44,128 nucleotides of DNA from Prevotellaceae bacterium UBA1743 (GCA_002314945.1 DCHV01000003.1:14524-58651), one strand, 5' to 3'. Positions 1 to 9,426 are shown, numbered from the stretch's first letter. Numbers and translations: made by a program. Notes: generated by a model not told the origin, from the letters alone.

Positions 1-1189
1 TTGCAGTCAGATTAGATCCATCGTTTGTCTTTGCAGTAATTTGTGCAGTTCCTGCATTAATAGCTGTGACTAACCCGTTGTTATCTACTGTTGCTACATT
101 AGAATCTGATGAACTCCATGTGACAGATTTATCCTTGGCATTCTCTGGTAGAAGTGTTGCTGTCAATTTTGCAGTTTCTGCTTCCTTTAGATTCAAGGAA
201 GATTTATCCAATTGAATAGATGAGACATATTTATTCGCATTGTATTCTTCTTCGGTCATAATGGGGAGTGTCTCGACAGTGCCTGCAGAAACACTCAGAT
301 ACGATTCATTTGCAGGTAAGTAACCCAGGCTTTTACTTGTGGTGAAGCATAGTTTACCATCTTTTACTGAAAGAATACGCATTGTAGATGCATTATATGC
401 AGTTCGTGCATCTTTTGACTTAATGCGGTCTTCGTTATTGAAATAGACTCCCTTCAATTGATTTCCTGAAAGTTTTGTACCATCTTGCAACTCTAAGTTA
501 AGTTTGTTGCTCGAAATAGTTTTTGAAGAACATTCAATGAGGACAGGAGTTGATGATGGTATTGTTCCTGAGATTTCGGAAATAATAGCTGCATCGGAAT
601 ACACTTTACTGACGTAATAGGCTTTCATTCCTTCACTCAAAGTAAATGGGAATGCCGCATAGAATGGTTTGTAGTATTTCCCATTGGATTCAATAGTCGG
701 TACTACACCAAAATAGTTATCTGTTTCATTTAGAGGAAAGACCTCCCAATTCCTATAATCTCCTTTGTTTGTAGTCCCCAATTTTCCATCTGGTACATTA
801 CTTGTTTCTTCATCATCCAGGTATTTTCCTTCTGCATAAACTTGATAGCGACCGGATGATTTTTCATATACCTTTACGTAATACCCAATAATTTGGTGTA
901 CTCCTGTTCCTTGACTTTTTAAATCATAATAACTTTTAGTCTTAGATACATCCTGAATGTATATAATTGAGGCAGGATCGGATAATTTTTTTTCTTCGCC
1001 TTTCCATAATTGGATAGCGCCCATATCGGCTGACGTAGTGGCGACATTAATCTTTCCTGTATTGTCACATACATAGATGTATCGTTGGGTCTTATAGTTT
1101 CTGACACGATAATATCCATCGCCATTCAACTGTGCAAATGTGACAAGTGGAAGGAGTATTGTTGCAAGAATGCACGTAATTTTTTTCAT
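1..1189 (-). CDS. Secreted protein with C-terminal bacterial Ig-like (BIG2) domain, incomplete at window edge
   Basis: The frame is open from an ATG at 1187-1189 to the window edge, giving 396 codons without a stop; the C-terminus lies outside. Residues 1-20 are a Sec signal peptide (MKKITCILATILLPLVTFAQ). Residues 21-300 contain aromatic-rich segments (DGYYRVRNYKTQRYIYV) that I do not recognise as a named domain. From about residue 322 the sequence reads as a BIG2 fold (SIQLDKSSLNLKEAETAKL, then VTWSSSDSNVATVDNNGLV and TAQITAKT). BIG2 domains usually serve as spacers or adhesive modules in exported proteins. The gene lies 77 bases after the ompA-family gene on the same strand. A strong hairpin with a U-run ends only 11 bases before its start and no promoter is visible between, so expression may depend on readthrough. 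Export and the BIG2 domain are well supported; function is unknown. Confidence 0.85.
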   Translation of the reverse strand, partial: MKKITCILATILLPLVTFAQLNGDGYYRVRNYKTQRYIYVCDNTGKINVATTSADMGAIQLWKGEEKKLSDPASIIYIQDVSKTKSYYDLKSQGTGVHQIIGYYVKVYEKSSGRYQVYAEGKYLDDEETSNVPDGKLGTTNKGDYRNWEVFPLNETDNYFGVVPTIESNGKYYKPFYAAFPFTLSEGMKAYYVSKVYSDAAIISEISGTIPSSTPVLIECSSKTISSNKLNLELQDGTKLSGNQLKGVYFNNEDRIKSKDARTAYNASTMRILSVKDGKLCFTTSKSLGYLPANESYLSVSAGTVETLPIMTEEEYNANKYVSSIQLDKSSLNLKEAETAKLTATLLPENAKDKSVTWSSSDSNVATVDNNGLVTAINAGTAQITAKTNDGSNLTA

Positions 1190-1200
1190 TCTATATAAAG

Positions 1201-1246
1201 AAAAAACAGACCTGCCTTTGTTTTTTCGTATTTCAAAGGCAGGCCT
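1201..1246 (-). terminator. Rho-independent terminator after the ompA-family gene
   Basis: A 13-base stem (1208-1220 with 1234-1246, one G-T pair) with a 13-base loop is followed on the minus strand by a U-run (1201-1206). It ends 11 bases before the next start codon, so it could also act as an attenuator for that gene. Confidence 0.85.
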
Positions 1247-1266
1247 ATAAGTGAGATAATTAATTA

Positions 1267-2379
1267 TTACTGAGCAATGCAGATACTAACACGATTCTTA
1301 TTGTTCTCTGCAAATGGTTGTTCCAAATCACCCTTGCTTTCAGTGTTGATACGATCTTCAGAGATACCGAATTTTTCCTTCAGCATCTTGGCTACAGCAG
1401 CAGAACGACGTACGGACAAATTCTTGTTGATGCTTGCGTTACCTGTGCCCTTGTCAGCATAACCTGTGATGCAAACCTTTGCGTTAGGATTGGCTTTGAG
1501 GTAATTTGCTACATCTTCTACTTTACATGTTTCAGCTGTAGAAATCTTTGAACTGTTGATCTTGAAGAATACCTCGCGACGCAATGGCTCTGCTTTCTTC
1601 TCAACTTCACGATCGCGGTAAACAATCTTTTCAACTGGCTTCTCTACAATCTTCTCGACAATGCGCTCTACAGGCTTCTGGCATTCTTTGGGTTGTTCCT
1701 TTGTGGATTTGCCCAAATTAACCTTAACACCTACTAAACCATTGAAGTACCAATCTGTATTTCCGCCCTTCTTAGAATTGTACTTGTCACCCAAAGTGTT
1801 GGCTGAAAGCTCCAGACCTATGGCAACAACCTTGCTGATATTGAAATCCAAATCCAAGCCTACTTGACCAACCAAGCGAGTCTTTGTGCCATCCCACAAA
1901 TAGTTCAATTTAGCGGAAGGATCAACTGCCTGAATTGCATTGTTGGCAGTTGCGGCCTCACCATTACTAAAAGCAATGTTTGCACCTAAACCAGCGAAGA
2001 GGGTCAAATCGCAAAGACGCTTTGCGTTGAAACCACCTAACAAATTTGTCAAGTTGATGGTTGCATCAACAGTGGGAGCTACATAATTGTATTTCCATTT
2101 GTAATCCTGGCCAAACAATTCGGTACCGCCTTTACTTTGCCAAGCATTCACTCCAAGTCGTGCTCCCCAAACAGAGGTAAAGTTATAACCTGCTGCTATT
2201 TGTGCATTGGGAGAGAGAAGATCAGAAAAACCAACTTCTCCTAACGTATATTGACCGCCCCCCTGAGCACGTATGTACCAGTGTGGATTGAACACGGTCT
2301 CTGTACATGTCTGTTGTGCCAAAATTGCAGAACTGCTAACGGCCAACAATACAGTTAACAATGTTTTCTTGAAATTCAT
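1267..2379 (-). CDS. OmpA-family outer membrane protein
   Basis: 370 residues. A Sec signal peptide covers residues 1-21 (ending ILAQ). Residues 25-230 alternate polar and hydrophobic stretches with repeated aromatic ends, as in an eight-strand beta-barrel. A charged linker at about 230-262 repeats the element VEKIVEKP. Residues 265-370 are an OmpA-like peptidoglycan-binding domain: VCITGYADKGTGN, LSVRRSAAVAKML and the terminal NRVSICI match the family pattern in order. The product is expected to anchor the outer membrane to the cell wall. It is 71 bases downstream of the long lipoprotein gene on the same strand and no separate promoter is visible, so the two are probably co-transcribed. Length and architecture match Bacteroidales OmpA/OprF-type porins. 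Confidence 0.92.
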   Translation of the reverse strand: MNFKKTLLTVLLAVSSSAILAQQTCTETVFNPHWYIRAQGGGQYTLGEVGFSDLLSPNAQIAAGYNFTSVWGARLGVNAWQSKGGTELFGQDYKWKYNYVAPTVDATINLTNLLGGFNAKRLCDLTLFAGLGANIAFSNGEAATANNAIQAVDPSAKLNYLWDGTKTRLVGQVGLDLDFNISKVVAIGLELSANTLGDKYNSKKGGNTDWYFNGLVGVKVNLGKSTKEQPKECQKPVERIVEKIVEKPVEKIVYRDREVEKKAEPLRREVFFKINSSKISTAETCKVEDVANYLKANPNAKVCITGYADKGTGNASINKNLSVRRSAAVAKMLKEKFGISEDRINTESKGDLEQPFAENNKNRVSICIAQ

Positions 2380-2404
2380 AATCTTTTGTTTTTATTGGAT
2401 TTGA

Positions 2405-2436
2405 GTCAATGTCACATTTTGATTTGTGACATTGAC
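2405..2436. repeat. Perfect 12-bp inverted repeat between lipoprotein and ompA genes
   Basis: GTCAATGTCACA (2405-2416) and its exact complement TGTGACATTGAC (2425-2436) enclose an 8-base loop. No U-run follows on either strand, so it is more likely an RNA-processing or stability hairpin, a weak terminator, or an operator than a standard terminator. Confidence 0.7.
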
Positions 2437-2450
2437 CCTCTTCCTATAAT

Positions 2451-5400
2451 TTATTTTACAGAAACATAGAACTTACGCTGAGAAATCTTGCCAGTGTAAT
2501 CCAATGCGGAATAGAAGATTTCGTAGATGTATCCAGAAGCAGCAGGTTCGAATACAATATTGTAGCGTCCTCCTTCAAGTACGGTGTTCATATATTTAAT
2601 CTGTTCACCATCTTCTGTTGTATAGACTTTATTGTTGGTTGCTTCCAATACGCTTCTGCACTCTGCGTCACCATTCTGTGCGCTATTTCCATCTTTCCAT
2701 ACGTTGGTAACTGCAACGAACTTTTTGAATGCAGGAACTGCAATTTCTGCGGTCAATGACGTGGGAAGCAATTCGATGGCACCATTACCAACCAATGGAG
2801 TTGCAAGCATACGATCTTCGCTGACAACGTGGAATATACCATCGTTGGTTTCGTACATCAAGCATACCTGTGTCATTGCATTGATATTGTCCAAATAATT
2901 ATTCAATCTATTTGTCAAAGCATTCACTTTGTTTATGATTCGATTTACCTTGGCCACATAAGTCTTTGACTTGTTATTAGCTTTATCGTATGCGTTATTT
3001 ATTACTGTCTGCACATTGGTGAGCTGTCCGTTAATCTGATTGTTGATATCAGTTGCTTTGCTTGCCAATTGAGTGTTAATTTGAGTCTGTACATCATTCA
3101 TCAAACTATTTACAGAGCTCTCAATTGCTGTCTCAAACTGACCCATCATTGTTTGCAGACTATTACGTGTACTTGTTGTCATGTCTGCTGCACACTTTTT
3201 AAGTGCGGAGTTTAATTGGGCCTGCAATGTATCTTTCATAACAGTCAAATCAAGATAGTCTGTCATATCTATATCTGTACTGTCAGAAGTGAATTTCAAA
3301 GTTTTAGTTGTAAAGTCTACAGAAGTGCCGTTTATAGTACCACTTTCAGGTACATCTACGCTAAATGATAATGTTCCTAAATCGTTGATTTGAACATCTT
3401 GAACAGTTACAGTGAAATTGTTGAAATTAACGCCACTCATATCAATGTTGTAAGCCGGGAAAGTGAGGCCCAAATCAAGCGAAATATTGATAGTACCCAA
3501 ACCCAAATTCAAATCTTCCTTGCTGACAATCTTGCTGAGAATAGCATCTGAAATAGGATTGATTTTCTTTAATTTACCAAATTTCTGATCGTAGAGGAAT
3601 GCGTATGACAGAGGATGTACAGCAGCTGCTGCAATTCCATACTTAGAATATGCACTATGAATAGTGTTCTCTTGATCAGTCCAACTTGCCTTTACGGCAT
3701 TTGCGTCCATCAGGCCATCGAATTGATTGTAGAGTAATTGTGCCATACCAGTCAAGTTGATATCTTTTACTGCACTTACACCCTTATCCTTGAAAGCATA
3801 CAAATAATCCCATACAGTCTGTTTGAGAACTTCGTCCAATTTTAGTTGAACATTGGGGAGGCCTTCTTCTGTTATGGTAGCAGTAGCTTCGTAGAATGCG
3901 TTGTTGCTATTGCTTTCTACATCTGCACGTGTGTAACCAAAGGTCAGTTTCTCTTTGCATGGCTTTAATGTACCTAATTTAATACCTGATATTTCGTCCA
4001 AACTGTTTACCAATGAGAATTGTGTTCCTGTGAAATCTACTGTGTTGGGGTTTACAGTCAGATAGATTTTTCCAGCATTACCTTCTTGACCCAAGAAAGT
4101 AGTACCACCAGGCGCAGTGAAACTTTCAACCGAACTGCCCAACATTTCAGCGTCTTTGTCAGTCAATGGTACATCTTTATATACCAAATCAGATGTGCGT
4201 GTTGTGGGGAAATAGGTCTTACTCTCATTTGCTCCATAATATCCTAAAAGAATATTGGACGTGATACCCAATGGCAATGATGCATATCCAAATACAGGAT
4301 TGATTGTACCTTGCAGTTCAATGCTTGTGATTTGCTTGCTTGCCTTTTCAGTCAATCTGCTGATAGCAGAGTTGATGTTGTCTATTTTGTCATTTACTTC
4401 GTTCAGATCTGCGTTCAGTCCGTCAATTTGATCCTGAAGTTGAGAATCTGCTGCTTCAAATGCGGATTGCAGATCGCCTAACTTCAAATTGAAGGTGGAT
4501 TCAATCTGATTGATGGCTTCTTGCAGTTCTTGCTTTAGCTGACCATCTGCATCTTGATATGCTTGTGTCAGATTGTTGATAACTTCTTGCTTGAGTTGTT
4601 CGTCTGCATTCTGATATGCTTGTGTCAAATTGTTGATAATCTCTTGCTTGAGTTGTTCGTCTGCATTCTCGAGCGTGTTCTTCAGATCATCCAATTTGTT
4701 GTCAACACTTTCTTCAATCTCCTTTGCTGCAACTTTTACTGCTTCATCGGTGTATGCCATACATGCATTGAATACATCAAATGCGTAAGCCAAGGCAGCG
4801 GCGATGTCCTGCTTTGTGGCCATATCCTTTACCTTATCAGAAAGTGCTGCAATGTCGCTTGCCAACTGCTCATCCTTTGCCTTCAATTGAGAATCATCAT
4901 ATCCTTGTGCTGCGATTGTGTTTACTCTATTGGAAAGTTCGTCGTACAATGCCTGCAATTGGTCAGCTTTGTTGTTGGCTATTGTTGCAGCCTCGTAAGC
5001 ATCTGCGGCTTGTGTGGTGAGTTGTGTCATCTGGTCTGTCCAAGCAGTGATGATACCTGGTAAAGAATTGGCGAGTGCAGACAACTCGTTGATAGTAGTC
5101 TTCAAGTCCTCTATCGACTGACCGTTTGCTTTTGCCAGCTCCATTGCTTGGTTAGCCAAGTCGTAAGCCTGATCTGCCTTAGCTTGAGCGGTAACAATTG
5201 CCTGGTTCAACTGATTGATAGTGCTTGTGAGAGCCTCTACCTCAGACTTGTCAGCCTTGCCGTCCAAGTCGGATTTGTCAGCCTTGCCATTCAGCGCGTT
5301 CAATGCTGCTGTATGAGCGTTGTTCAGTGCAGTGATAACATCCTGCAACTCTGCCTTGGTGCAATAGTTGTTCAATGCTTGGTTGACGATATTTTCTATC

Positions 5401-5801
5401 TCAGCTTGTTGAATGCCACCAGGATGCTGTGCAATGTAACTTGCTATTGCATTTGTGATGATGGTATTTGCTTCAGCACTGGTGATAGAAGGATTTGCTG
5501 CAGCATACTCGTCAAGTGCCTGACTAATCTTTGTTGTAACAGCATTGGGGTCACATGTGCATTGCTTGATGTTGGCCAATGCTGCTTCAAACTTCGCTTT
5601 CATAGCTTGGATTGAATCATCTTGAGCCTTGATCAAATTCGTCAATGTCGTTTTCTGATTGATTAACTCTCCATTCTGTCTCTGCAGTTCTTTACTCAGA
5701 TCGTCCACACGACCTTCATCGTAATCCTTACAGGAGTTCATTGTAGTCATGCTTGCCAGAACTGTTGCAAACATGAACAAACGAATAAATCTTTTTTTCA
5801 T
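2451..5801 (-). CDS. Very long coiled-coil surface lipoprotein
   Basis: 1116 residues. A hydrophobic leader ends in a lipobox with Cys24 (TTMNSC). The next residues, KDYDE, resemble the acidic lipoprotein export signal that sends Bacteroidetes lipoproteins to the cell surface. Residues 30 to about 490 are mostly heptad-like and rich in Ala, Gln, Asp, Lys and Asn, indicating long coiled coils. They include 19-residue repeats (NADEQLKQEIINNLTQAYQ type) at about 376-433 and a GKADKSDLDGKADKSEVE element near 175-190. A beta-rich region of about 380 residues follows, then a second coiled coil (about 865-985) and a C-terminal beta domain of about 110 residues ending SQRKFYVSVK. It probably forms an extended stalk or adhesin-like structure on the outer face. 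It has its own promoter (5888-5918) and lies upstream of the OmpA protein. Function unknown; the surface lipoprotein assignment is strong. Confidence 0.85.
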   Translation of the reverse strand: MKKRFIRLFMFATVLASMTTMNSCKDYDEGRVDDLSKELQRQNGELINQKTTLTNLIKAQDDSIQAMKAKFEAALANIKQCTCDPNAVTTKISQALDEYAAANPSITSAEANTIITNAIASYIAQHPGGIQQAEIENIVNQALNNYCTKAELQDVITALNNAHTAALNALNGKADKSDLDGKADKSEVEALTSTINQLNQAIVTAQAKADQAYDLANQAMELAKANGQSIEDLKTTINELSALANSLPGIITAWTDQMTQLTTQAADAYEAATIANNKADQLQALYDELSNRVNTIAAQGYDDSQLKAKDEQLASDIAALSDKVKDMATKQDIAAALAYAFDVFNACMAYTDEAVKVAAKEIEESVDNKLDDLKNTLENADEQLKQEIINNLTQAYQNADEQLKQEVINNLTQAYQDADGQLKQELQEAINQIESTFNLKLGDLQSAFEAADSQLQDQIDGLNADLNEVNDKIDNINSAISRLTEKASKQITSIELQGTINPVFGYASLPLGITSNILLGYYGANESKTYFPTTRTSDLVYKDVPLTDKDAEMLGSSVESFTAPGGTTFLGQEGNAGKIYLTVNPNTVDFTGTQFSLVNSLDEISGIKLGTLKPCKEKLTFGYTRADVESNSNNAFYEATATITEEGLPNVQLKLDEVLKQTVWDYLYAFKDKGVSAVKDINLTGMAQLLYNQFDGLMDANAVKASWTDQENTIHSAYSKYGIAAAAVHPLSYAFLYDQKFGKLKKINPISDAILSKIVSKEDLNLGLGTINISLDLGLTFPAYNIDMSGVNFNNFTVTVQDVQINDLGTLSFSVDVPESGTINGTSVDFTTKTLKFTSDSTDIDMTDYLDLTVMKDTLQAQLNSALKKCAADMTTSTRNSLQTMMGQFETAIESSVNSLMNDVQTQINTQLASKATDINNQINGQLTNVQTVINNAYDKANNKSKTYVAKVNRIINKVNALTNRLNNYLDNINAMTQVCLMYETNDGIFHVVSEDRMLATPLVGNGAIELLPTSLTAEIAVPAFKKFVAVTNVWKDGNSAQNGDAECRSVLEATNNKVYTTEDGEQIKYMNTVLEGGRYNIVFEPAASGYIYEIFYSALDYTGKISQRKFYVSVK
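4504..4674 (-). repeat. 57-bp tandem repeats within the lipoprotein gene
   Basis: Two near-identical 57-base units (4561-4617 and 4618-4674) plus a diverged third (4504-4560) encode 19-residue coiled-coil repeats. The near identity of the two units suggests recent duplication and possible length variation between strains. Confidence 0.85.
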
Positions 5802-5887
5802 TGTTGTTATAAAAGTTAGTTAATAATTGTTTCTGAATTCTTCACTCTTGCTTTATATCCATTCGCAATATTATTATATTTTGTGGA

Positions 5888-5918
5888 CAAAGGTATTGAC
5901 TTTTTTATATTGAGCAAA
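5888..5918 (-). promoter_or_regulatory. Bacteroidetes-type promoter of the long lipoprotein gene
   Basis: On the minus strand, TTTG (complement of 5915-5918), 19 bases, then TACCTTTG (complement of 5888-5895), matching TTTG/TAnnTTTG. The 5' leader would be about 75-80 bases. Confidence 0.75.
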
Positions 5919-6078
5919 ATATTTCTCAAAAAAAATCACTATTTATAAAAAAAACAACGAATTCTGAGTTTAACAGCAGAATCTTTCCTGTTTCATGGGA
6001 CGTAAATCTCTACACCTTTGGCCGAGGAATTGTTTTGGGCAGGTGCAAAAATAGTAAATTTTTCTCTCTATTTATCCC

Positions 6079-6119
6079 TTCGTAATTCCTTCGTAATCCG
6101 TTCGTAATCCGTTCGTAAT
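6079..6119. repeat. Four 11-base tandem repeats, TTCGTAAT core
   Basis: TTCGTAAT begins at 6079, 6090, 6101 and 6112, an exact 11-base period, separated by TCC, CCG or CCG. The repeat is noncoding, just downstream of trmO. Two similar-period arrays occur at 17472-17504 and 17847-17890. Confidence 0.85.
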
Positions 6120-6176
6120 GAAAAAATGGGGTGTTGTCAATATTTTTTCACAAAAGCATGTTGGTCGCAAAGATAT

Positions 6177-6857
6177 TTATGGAAGAACTTGAACGTTATT
6201 ACCTGCTATCTGAAAATGTATTTCTATTCCGGCAAATTCCATGGTATAGATGCGTGTGTCGTCTTTCTGATAGTGAGGTCGGGGATCCGCTTGAAGAATT
6301 TCTTTCAGGGAATCCTGTTTCTCTTTAGGAAGTCGCATCAATATAGAATCTGGAATGGTGACTTGTAGAGGCTCGATAGTGTCGTTTGCGACTTGTGCAA
6401 ACCCGCCTGTTGCATCTGGGTGGCTATCCGTAAAAGGGAGGTATGGTTTGATGTCGTAAATGGGTGTCCCATCCATGAGATCGGCTCCTTCCACGATCAG
6501 TTTGGGGCCTTGCTGAGTGTGCAATTGGATGTCAACAAGTCGTACAGAGGACAGTCCAATAGAATTGGGACGGAAAGGGGAGCGTGTAGCCCACACCCCC
6601 ATCCTTTGGTTGCCTCCCAACATGGGAGGCCGTACAGTGGGTGACCAACTGTTGTCAGAGCGGTGGGCTTCTGAGAAATCCCACAATAGCCAGATATGGG
6701 AAAAGCCTTCCAATCCTCGGAAGGCTTCTATGTTTCGATAGGTAGGTTCAAAGGTGATTGTCCCTAAGAGCCCTTTTACAAGTCCGCTTTGTCTGGGTAT
6801 TCCAAACTTTGTCTTGAAATCCGTGTGTATATGTGCAATGACTTCCAGTTTCTGCAT
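6177..6857 (-). CDS. trmO: tRNA (N6-threonylcarbamoyladenosine(37)-N6)-methyltransferase TrmO
   Basis: 226 residues. TrmO methylates N6 of t6A at position 37 of certain tRNAs using S-adenosylmethionine, fine-tuning decoding in the cytoplasm. The N-terminal 140 residues have the YaeB/TsaA beta-barrel features: PRQSGLV near the N-terminus, FSHIWLLWDF at about 52-61, then GVWATRSPFRPNSIGLS, the family's most conserved block. The C-terminal 80 residues form the variable small domain. It starts four bases after the clpB stop, so the two are very likely one transcript. TsaD, which makes the t6A substrate, is encoded at 20136-21170. Confidence 0.93.
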   Translation of the reverse strand: MQKLEVIAHIHTDFKTKFGIPRQSGLVKGLLGTITFEPTYRNIEAFRGLEGFSHIWLLWDFSEAHRSDNSWSPTVRPPMLGGNQRMGVWATRSPFRPNSIGLSSVRLVDIQLHTQQGPKLIVEGADLMDGTPIYDIKPYLPFTDSHPDATGGFAQVANDTIEPLQVTIPDSILMRLPKEKQDSLKEILQADPRPHYQKDDTRIYTMEFAGIEIHFQIAGNNVQVLP

Positions 6858-6861
6858 ACGC

Positions 6862-9426
6862 TTAGTTGCTAAAATTTAGTTTATCCCCATCGTATGACAC
6901 GATGATGGCCCTGTTCCTGTCTATGGAATTTCCCAACAAAGTCTTACTCAAATCATTCAACAGAAGTCGTTGGATGGCTCTTTTTACAGGCCTTGCCCCA
7001 TAATCGGGGTCATACCCTTCGTGCGCCAAATATTCAATGGCAGAGTCCTCCATTCTCAATCGAATACCATTCTCTTCGAGCATCTTCTGCAAGCTGTTGA
7101 TCTGTAGCATTACCACTTGCTTGATTTCTCCTTGTGTCAGTGGTTTGAATACAATCGTTTCGTCTATCCTGTTGAGAAATTCAGGACGGATGGTTTTCTT
7201 GAGCATTTCCATTACCTTTTGGGCTGCCGCTTCGTGGTCGGTGCTTCCTTGGATAAGTTGACTTCCCAGGTTGCTTGTCATGATGATGAGGGTGTTCTTG
7301 AAGTTTACGGTTCGTCCTTTGCTGTCCGTCAGACGCCCGTCATCCAATACCTGCAACAATGTGTTGAAAATATCAGGATGTGCCTTTTCTATTTCGTCGA
7401 ATAGAATTACTTGGTATGGCTTTCTGCGAACGGCTTCTGTCAGTTGGCCACCTTCTTCGTATCCTACGTATCCTGGAGGGGCTCCAATCAAGCGAGTCAC
7501 ACTGAATTTCTCCTGATATTCACTCATGTCGATACGTGTCATCATACTCTCGTCGTCGAATAAGTAATCTGCCAATGCTTTTGCCAGTTCCGTCTTCCCG
7601 ACTCCTGTGGTACCTAAGAAAATGAAACTGCCAATGGGACGTTTTGGGTCTTGTAATCCAGTTCTGCTACGTCGTACAGCATTGCTGACCGCCGAAATGG
7701 CTTCTTCCTGACCGATTACCCGATGATGAAGTTCTTCTTCAAGATGTAATAATTTTTCACGTTCACTTTGGAGCATTTTGCTGACAGGTATTCCCGTCCA
7801 ACGGCTTACCACATCTGCAATGTCATCGGCTGTCACTTCTTCTTTCACCATAGCCTCAGTTCCTTGGGCTACTTTTAGTTGTGCTTGTATGGAATGGATT
7901 TCATCTTCCAATGCCTGCAGTTTTCCATATCGGATTTCTGCCACTTTCCCGTAGTCACCCTCGCGTTCTGCACGCTCAGATTCAAATTTCAGCTGTTCAA
8001 TCTGTTGCTTGTTTTGTTGGATCTTGTTGACAAGTTCCTTCTCGCCTTGCCATTTTGACTGGAACTGATTCTCTTCTTCTTGCAAGTTGGATATTTCCTT
8101 GTTTAGGAGTTCCAATTTCTCTGGATTCCCTTCTCGTTTGATGGCTTCTCTCTCGATTTCCAACTGTTTCAACCTTCGGGTTATTTCGTCCAACTCTTCC
8201 GGTACTGAGTCGCGTTCCATTCGCAGTTTGGCGGCAGCTTCATCCATCAGGTCAATGGCTTTGTCGGGTAGGAAACGTTCTGTGATGTATCTGTTTGATA
8301 ATTCCACTGCAGCAATAATCGCATCGTCTTGAATTCTTACCTTGTGGTGATTCTCGTAACGTTCCTTTAGACCTCGAAGGATGCTGATGGTACTCAGTGT
8401 GTCAGGCTCGTCCACCATCACGGTTTGGAAACGTCGTTCCAAGGCTTTGTCTTTTTCAAAATATTTCTGATATTCGTCCAATGTGGTGGCACCTATGCTA
8501 CGCAATTCTCCTCGTGCCAATGCTGGTTTCAGGATATTGGCAGCATCCATCGCACCTTCGCTTTTTCCGGCTCCTACGAGTGTGTGTATCTCGTCAATGA
8601 ATAAGATGATTTGCCCCTCACTTTTTGTCACTTCGTTGACTACGCTTTTCAGACGTTCTTCGAATTCACCTTTGTATTTGGCGCCTGCTATCAGTGCACC
8701 CATGTCGAGGCTGAACAACTGCTTGTCTTTTAGATTCTCAGGTACGTCTCCGCGCAAGATTCGATGTGCCAATCCTTCTACGATAGCCGTTTTTCCTGTT
8801 CCTGGTTCACCGATTAGGATAGGATTGTTCTTTGTTCTTCTACTCAGAATTTGAAGCACGCGTCGTATTTCCTCGTCTCTGCCGATTACAGGGTCCAATT
8901 TACCTTGTCTTGCCTCGTCCACAAGATTCCTTGCGTATTTCGAAAGGCTTTTGTAGGCGGATTCGCTACTTTCCGATTTTACTTTCTCACCTCCTCTCAG
9001 CTCATGGATTGCTTTGTCCAAATCGGCTTTGTTGATGCCTGCATCTGTCAGTATTTTTCCTGCTGTAGTCTTGCTGCAAAGGAAGGCTTGTAGCAATGTC
9101 TCCAACGATACAAATTCATCCCCATTGTGCGAGGCAATGTCTTCGGCCTTTGCCAGTATTTCGTTGGTCTCGCGACTCAAATAGGGTTCTCCTCCTTGCA
9201 CTCGTGGCAAACTGTTTATTTGAGCATCTATGGCCTGTTGAATCAGATTGCCGTTGACTCCTAATTTCTGAAAAAGGAAACGCGTCACCTGTTCGCCTAC
9301 TTTCAGCACTCCGCTGAGAAGGTGTTCTGGTTCTATTACTTGTTGTCCCTGGCGTTGAACTCTATTCACCGCTTCATGGACCGCTTCTTGTGTCTTAATG
9401 GTAAATTTGTTCAGATTCATACTCAT
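6862..9426 (-). CDS. clpB: ATP-dependent disaggregase ClpB
   Basis: 854 residues, the normal ClpB length. ClpB is a hexameric AAA+ machine that threads aggregated proteins together with DnaK. Domains in order: Clp N-domain (1-145), first AAA+ module with Walker A GEPGTGKT (206-213) and Walker B LFIDEIHTLVGAG, a middle coiled-coil domain (about 400-520) that distinguishes ClpB from ClpA and ClpC, second AAA+ module with GTTGVGKT near 605, and a C-terminal D2-small domain. There is no ClpP-binding loop. Relatives start at the third residue (MNLNKFTIK), so 9420 is an equally good start. A 5+5 bp palindrome, TGACATTCTGTCA, lies at 9510-9522 upstream. trmO follows after four bases. Confidence 0.97.
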   Translation of the reverse strand: MSMNLNKFTIKTQEAVHEAVNRVQRQGQQVIEPEHLLSGVLKVGEQVTRFLFQKLGVNGNLIQQAIDAQINSLPRVQGGEPYLSRETNEILAKAEDIASHNGDEFVSLETLLQAFLCSKTTAGKILTDAGINKADLDKAIHELRGGEKVKSESSESAYKSLSKYARNLVDEARQGKLDPVIGRDEEIRRVLQILSRRTKNNPILIGEPGTGKTAIVEGLAHRILRGDVPENLKDKQLFSLDMGALIAGAKYKGEFEERLKSVVNEVTKSEGQIILFIDEIHTLVGAGKSEGAMDAANILKPALARGELRSIGATTLDEYQKYFEKDKALERRFQTVMVDEPDTLSTISILRGLKERYENHHKVRIQDDAIIAAVELSNRYITERFLPDKAIDLMDEAAAKLRMERDSVPEELDEITRRLKQLEIEREAIKREGNPEKLELLNKEISNLQEEENQFQSKWQGEKELVNKIQQNKQQIEQLKFESERAEREGDYGKVAEIRYGKLQALEDEIHSIQAQLKVAQGTEAMVKEEVTADDIADVVSRWTGIPVSKMLQSEREKLLHLEEELHHRVIGQEEAISAVSNAVRRSRTGLQDPKRPIGSFIFLGTTGVGKTELAKALADYLFDDESMMTRIDMSEYQEKFSVTRLIGAPPGYVGYEEGGQLTEAVRRKPYQVILFDEIEKAHPDIFNTLLQVLDDGRLTDSKGRTVNFKNTLIIMTSNLGSQLIQGSTDHEAAAQKVMEMLKKTIRPEFLNRIDETIVFKPLTQGEIKQVVMLQINSLQKMLEENGIRLRMEDSAIEYLAHEGYDPDYGARPVKRAIQRLLLNDLSKTLLGNSIDRNRAIIVSYDGDKLNFSN

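Larger units (their letters stand above)
5802..6176. other. Gene-free spacer between lipoprotein start and trmO end
   Basis: 375 bases without a credible gene. The left side holds the lipoprotein promoter and AT-rich leader. The right side holds four 11-base repeats (6079-6119). No clear terminator for trmO is visible. Confidence 0.7.

Noticed and set aside
4554..5063. 169-codon open frame antisense to the long lipoprotein
   Set aside because: It mirrors the biased Ala/Gln/Asn codons of the coiled-coil gene, is Cys/Leu-rich in an implausible way, and has no promoter.
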